Shown piece by piece: positions 62,601-64,000 of a DNA stretch of 64,000 nucleotides; position 1 is the stretch's first letter, and every line of letters starts with the position of its first letter. Location: assembly GCF_022662335.1 (NCBI RefSeq), contig NZ_JAKNQJ010000005.1, positions 1 to 64,000 of the forward strand, given 5' to 3'. The translations under genes and the position numbers were made by a program. The DNA is from Sphingomonas sp. CROZ-RG-20F-R02-07 (lineage in GTDB: Bacteria > Pseudomonadota > Alphaproteobacteria > Sphingomonadales > Sphingomonadaceae). The notes under the pieces were generated by a model. That model was not told where the DNA came from. It made no database searches and saw only the letters and a list, made by a program, of their open reading frames with translations.

Positions 62601-64000
62601 CGATCACGCGAAAGCCGAAATTCTCGAGCACCGGCACCGCGTCGGACAGCGCGAGCGCGCCGCCCAGGCGATAGATGCGCAGCCGCTGGTCGCCCGTGCC
62701 CCGGTCGGCGATGCGGACCGAGCGATCGCCCGGCCCGTCGAGCGCGGCGATGCGCAGGATGTCGGCGGCGGCCTGCGCGCTGTCGTTCTCGCTCCGATAG
62801 CTTTGCGGGAAGGCCGCGGCCCAGCGGAGCGCCAGGCGCGCGGCGCGGGCGGGCGCGACCTGCTCGGCCAGCGCCGCCTCGGCATTGGGCACCCAGCCGC
62901 GCACCATCCGCTCCAGTTGCGCGTCGAGCGCGTGCGCGTCGGGCATCCGGCCCTCGCCGCGCAGATCGACCGTGTAGCGCAGCAGCGCGACGCCGCCGTC
63001 CTCCAGCGCGATCGACCAGTTGAGGATCGCGCCATTGGCGGCCTCGGCCAGCATCTCGCCGATCGCCACGCGCCGGCCGGTCGTCACGTCGTCGCGCGGC
63101 AGCCAGACGAAGGCGAACAGATGTCGCCCCAGCGCCGAGCGGATCAGCACGAGCGCGGGCCGCGGCCGGTCCGCCAGCGACATCGCGGTGAGCGCGATCT
63201 CCTCCAGATCGGCGGGCACGAACGCGGCGATCAGGTCGTGCGGCAGCGCGGTCAGCGCGTGAGTCAGCGCCTTGCCGGTATGGCCGCGCGGATCGAAGCC
63301 GAACTTGTCCTCCAGCATGGCGAGCCGTGCGCGCAGCACCGGCACGTCGCGCGGCGGCGCGGCCAGCGCGGCGCTGGTCCACAGCCCGGCATGAATCGAC
63401 AATCCGGCCACGCGATCGCCGCGGCGGACCGGCACGACGGCCAGATCGAGCGGAATCGCGCGGTGCACGGTCGAGATCAGGCTCGATTTCAGCAGCAGCG
63501 GCACGTCGCCGCCCTCCTCGAACCAGCGCAGCGCCAGCGCGCGCGAGGCGTCCGCCAGCAGCGCGACGCGGTGCGGGTTGCGTGCCAGCCCCAGCGTGTC
63601 GTGCATGCCCGTCGCGGCATCCCAGCGCTCATGGCCCAGCAGCGTGAAACGGCCGTTCAGGAACCATTGCAGCAGCGCGCGGCCCTCGCCATCGGGCAAT
63701 GCCTCCGCGTCCGCCGCCATGGACGCCTGCAACGCGCGCCAGTCGCCGACCGCGGCGCGGACATCGGCCAGCACCGCCGCCAGGTCGCTGCCCAGATCGC
63801 GCCGCTCGCGGGCGTCGGCGCGCTCCATCTCGATATAGATCATCGATTCGGCGGCCATCTCCTGGCCGGCCGCGCCGTCGTCGATGCCGACGACCGCGCC
63901 CGCGGCGTCGCGCGCGACTCGGATCACGGGATGGATGATGCGATCGATCGCGATGCCCTGTTCGCCGATCGCCGCCGCGATCGAATCGACCAGGAACGGC
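59617..64000 (-). CDS. NAD-specific glutamate dehydrogenase, large type (5' end missing)
   Basis: The frame runs past the window edge, so the N-terminus (probably 100 or more residues) is missing; about 1461 residues are visible. The sequence at the edge ([24 protein letters not shown]) matches the conserved start region of the 180-kDa NAD-GDH family. The catalytic centre is clear: [40 protein letters not shown] and [20 protein letters not shown], then [15 protein letters not shown]. A C-terminal helical region follows. The enzyme makes 2-oxoglutarate and ammonia from glutamate using NAD+, a catabolic role. It ends near a REP element. Confidence 0.95.
   Translation of the reverse strand, partial: [1460 protein letters not shown]

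Overview
The window reads as one contiguous piece of a high-GC alphaproteobacterial chromosome, most likely a sphingomonad (Sphingomonas or a close relative). This rests on the strong GC bias with long antisense shadow frames, several families of inverted REP-like repeats built around CGTTCGnnCTGAGCTTGTCGAAG and CCCCGGCGAAGGCCGGGG, a bo3-type cyoABCD operon, a large NAD-type glutamate dehydrogenase and many genes coupled by ATGA/GTGA overlaps. No phage, transposon or CRISPR array was seen, and base composition looks even throughout.

Region 1 (1-12900, plus strand) is the most unusual part. A tightly packed run encodes the C-terminus of a filamentous-haemagglutinin-like exoprotein with YDG/MBG-type repeats, a secreted TPR-CHAT (caspase-like) protein, an unknown secreted protein, a CHASE2-type membrane class III adenylate cyclase, the TpsB/ShlB outer-membrane partner, a CpdA-like cyclic-nucleotide phosphodiesterase, a coiled-coil protein, a soluble GAF-GAF-PAS-class III cyclase and a DUF2252 kinase-fold protein. 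Two-partner secretion, a putative protease and cAMP synthesis and breakdown therefore appear to be one genetic unit. I regard this as the best candidate for an undescribed system.

Region 2 (13036-25811): pqiABC (lipid transport across the envelope), preceded by a 25-residue membrane microprotein whose gene overlaps pqiA; a shorter-than-usual Mfd-type helicase; and a Crp/Fnr regulator followed by an EmrB/EmrA/NodT-like tripartite drug efflux operon and a spermidine-synthase-like methyltransferase.

Region 3 (25821-36782): a CitE-like lyase translationally coupled to a multi-sensor hybrid histidine kinase, divergent from cyoABCD (terminal quinol oxidase), then a GMC oxidoreductase on the minus strand and a DAACS-type dicarboxylate symporter gene (dctA).

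Region 4 (35493-47668, minus strand) is a complete glycogen operon, glgP-glgB-glgC-glgA-pgm-glgX, coupled at its end to dctA and interrupted by a double hairpin repeat between glgC and glgA.

Region 5 (48009-64000): an NRAMP metal transporter, a DUF2147 secreted protein, an AlkA-type DNA glycosylase, a 2Fe-2S ferredoxin, RlmB-type rRNA methyltransferase, tRNA-Tyr(GTA), a large hybrid histidine kinase whose N-terminus is a ParD-like ribbon-helix-helix, a small RHH protein, and an iron-uptake operon (siderophore receptor, Sel1 protein, PiuC-type dioxygenase) behind two tandem Fur-like boxes. The window ends inside the NAD-specific glutamate dehydrogenase gene.
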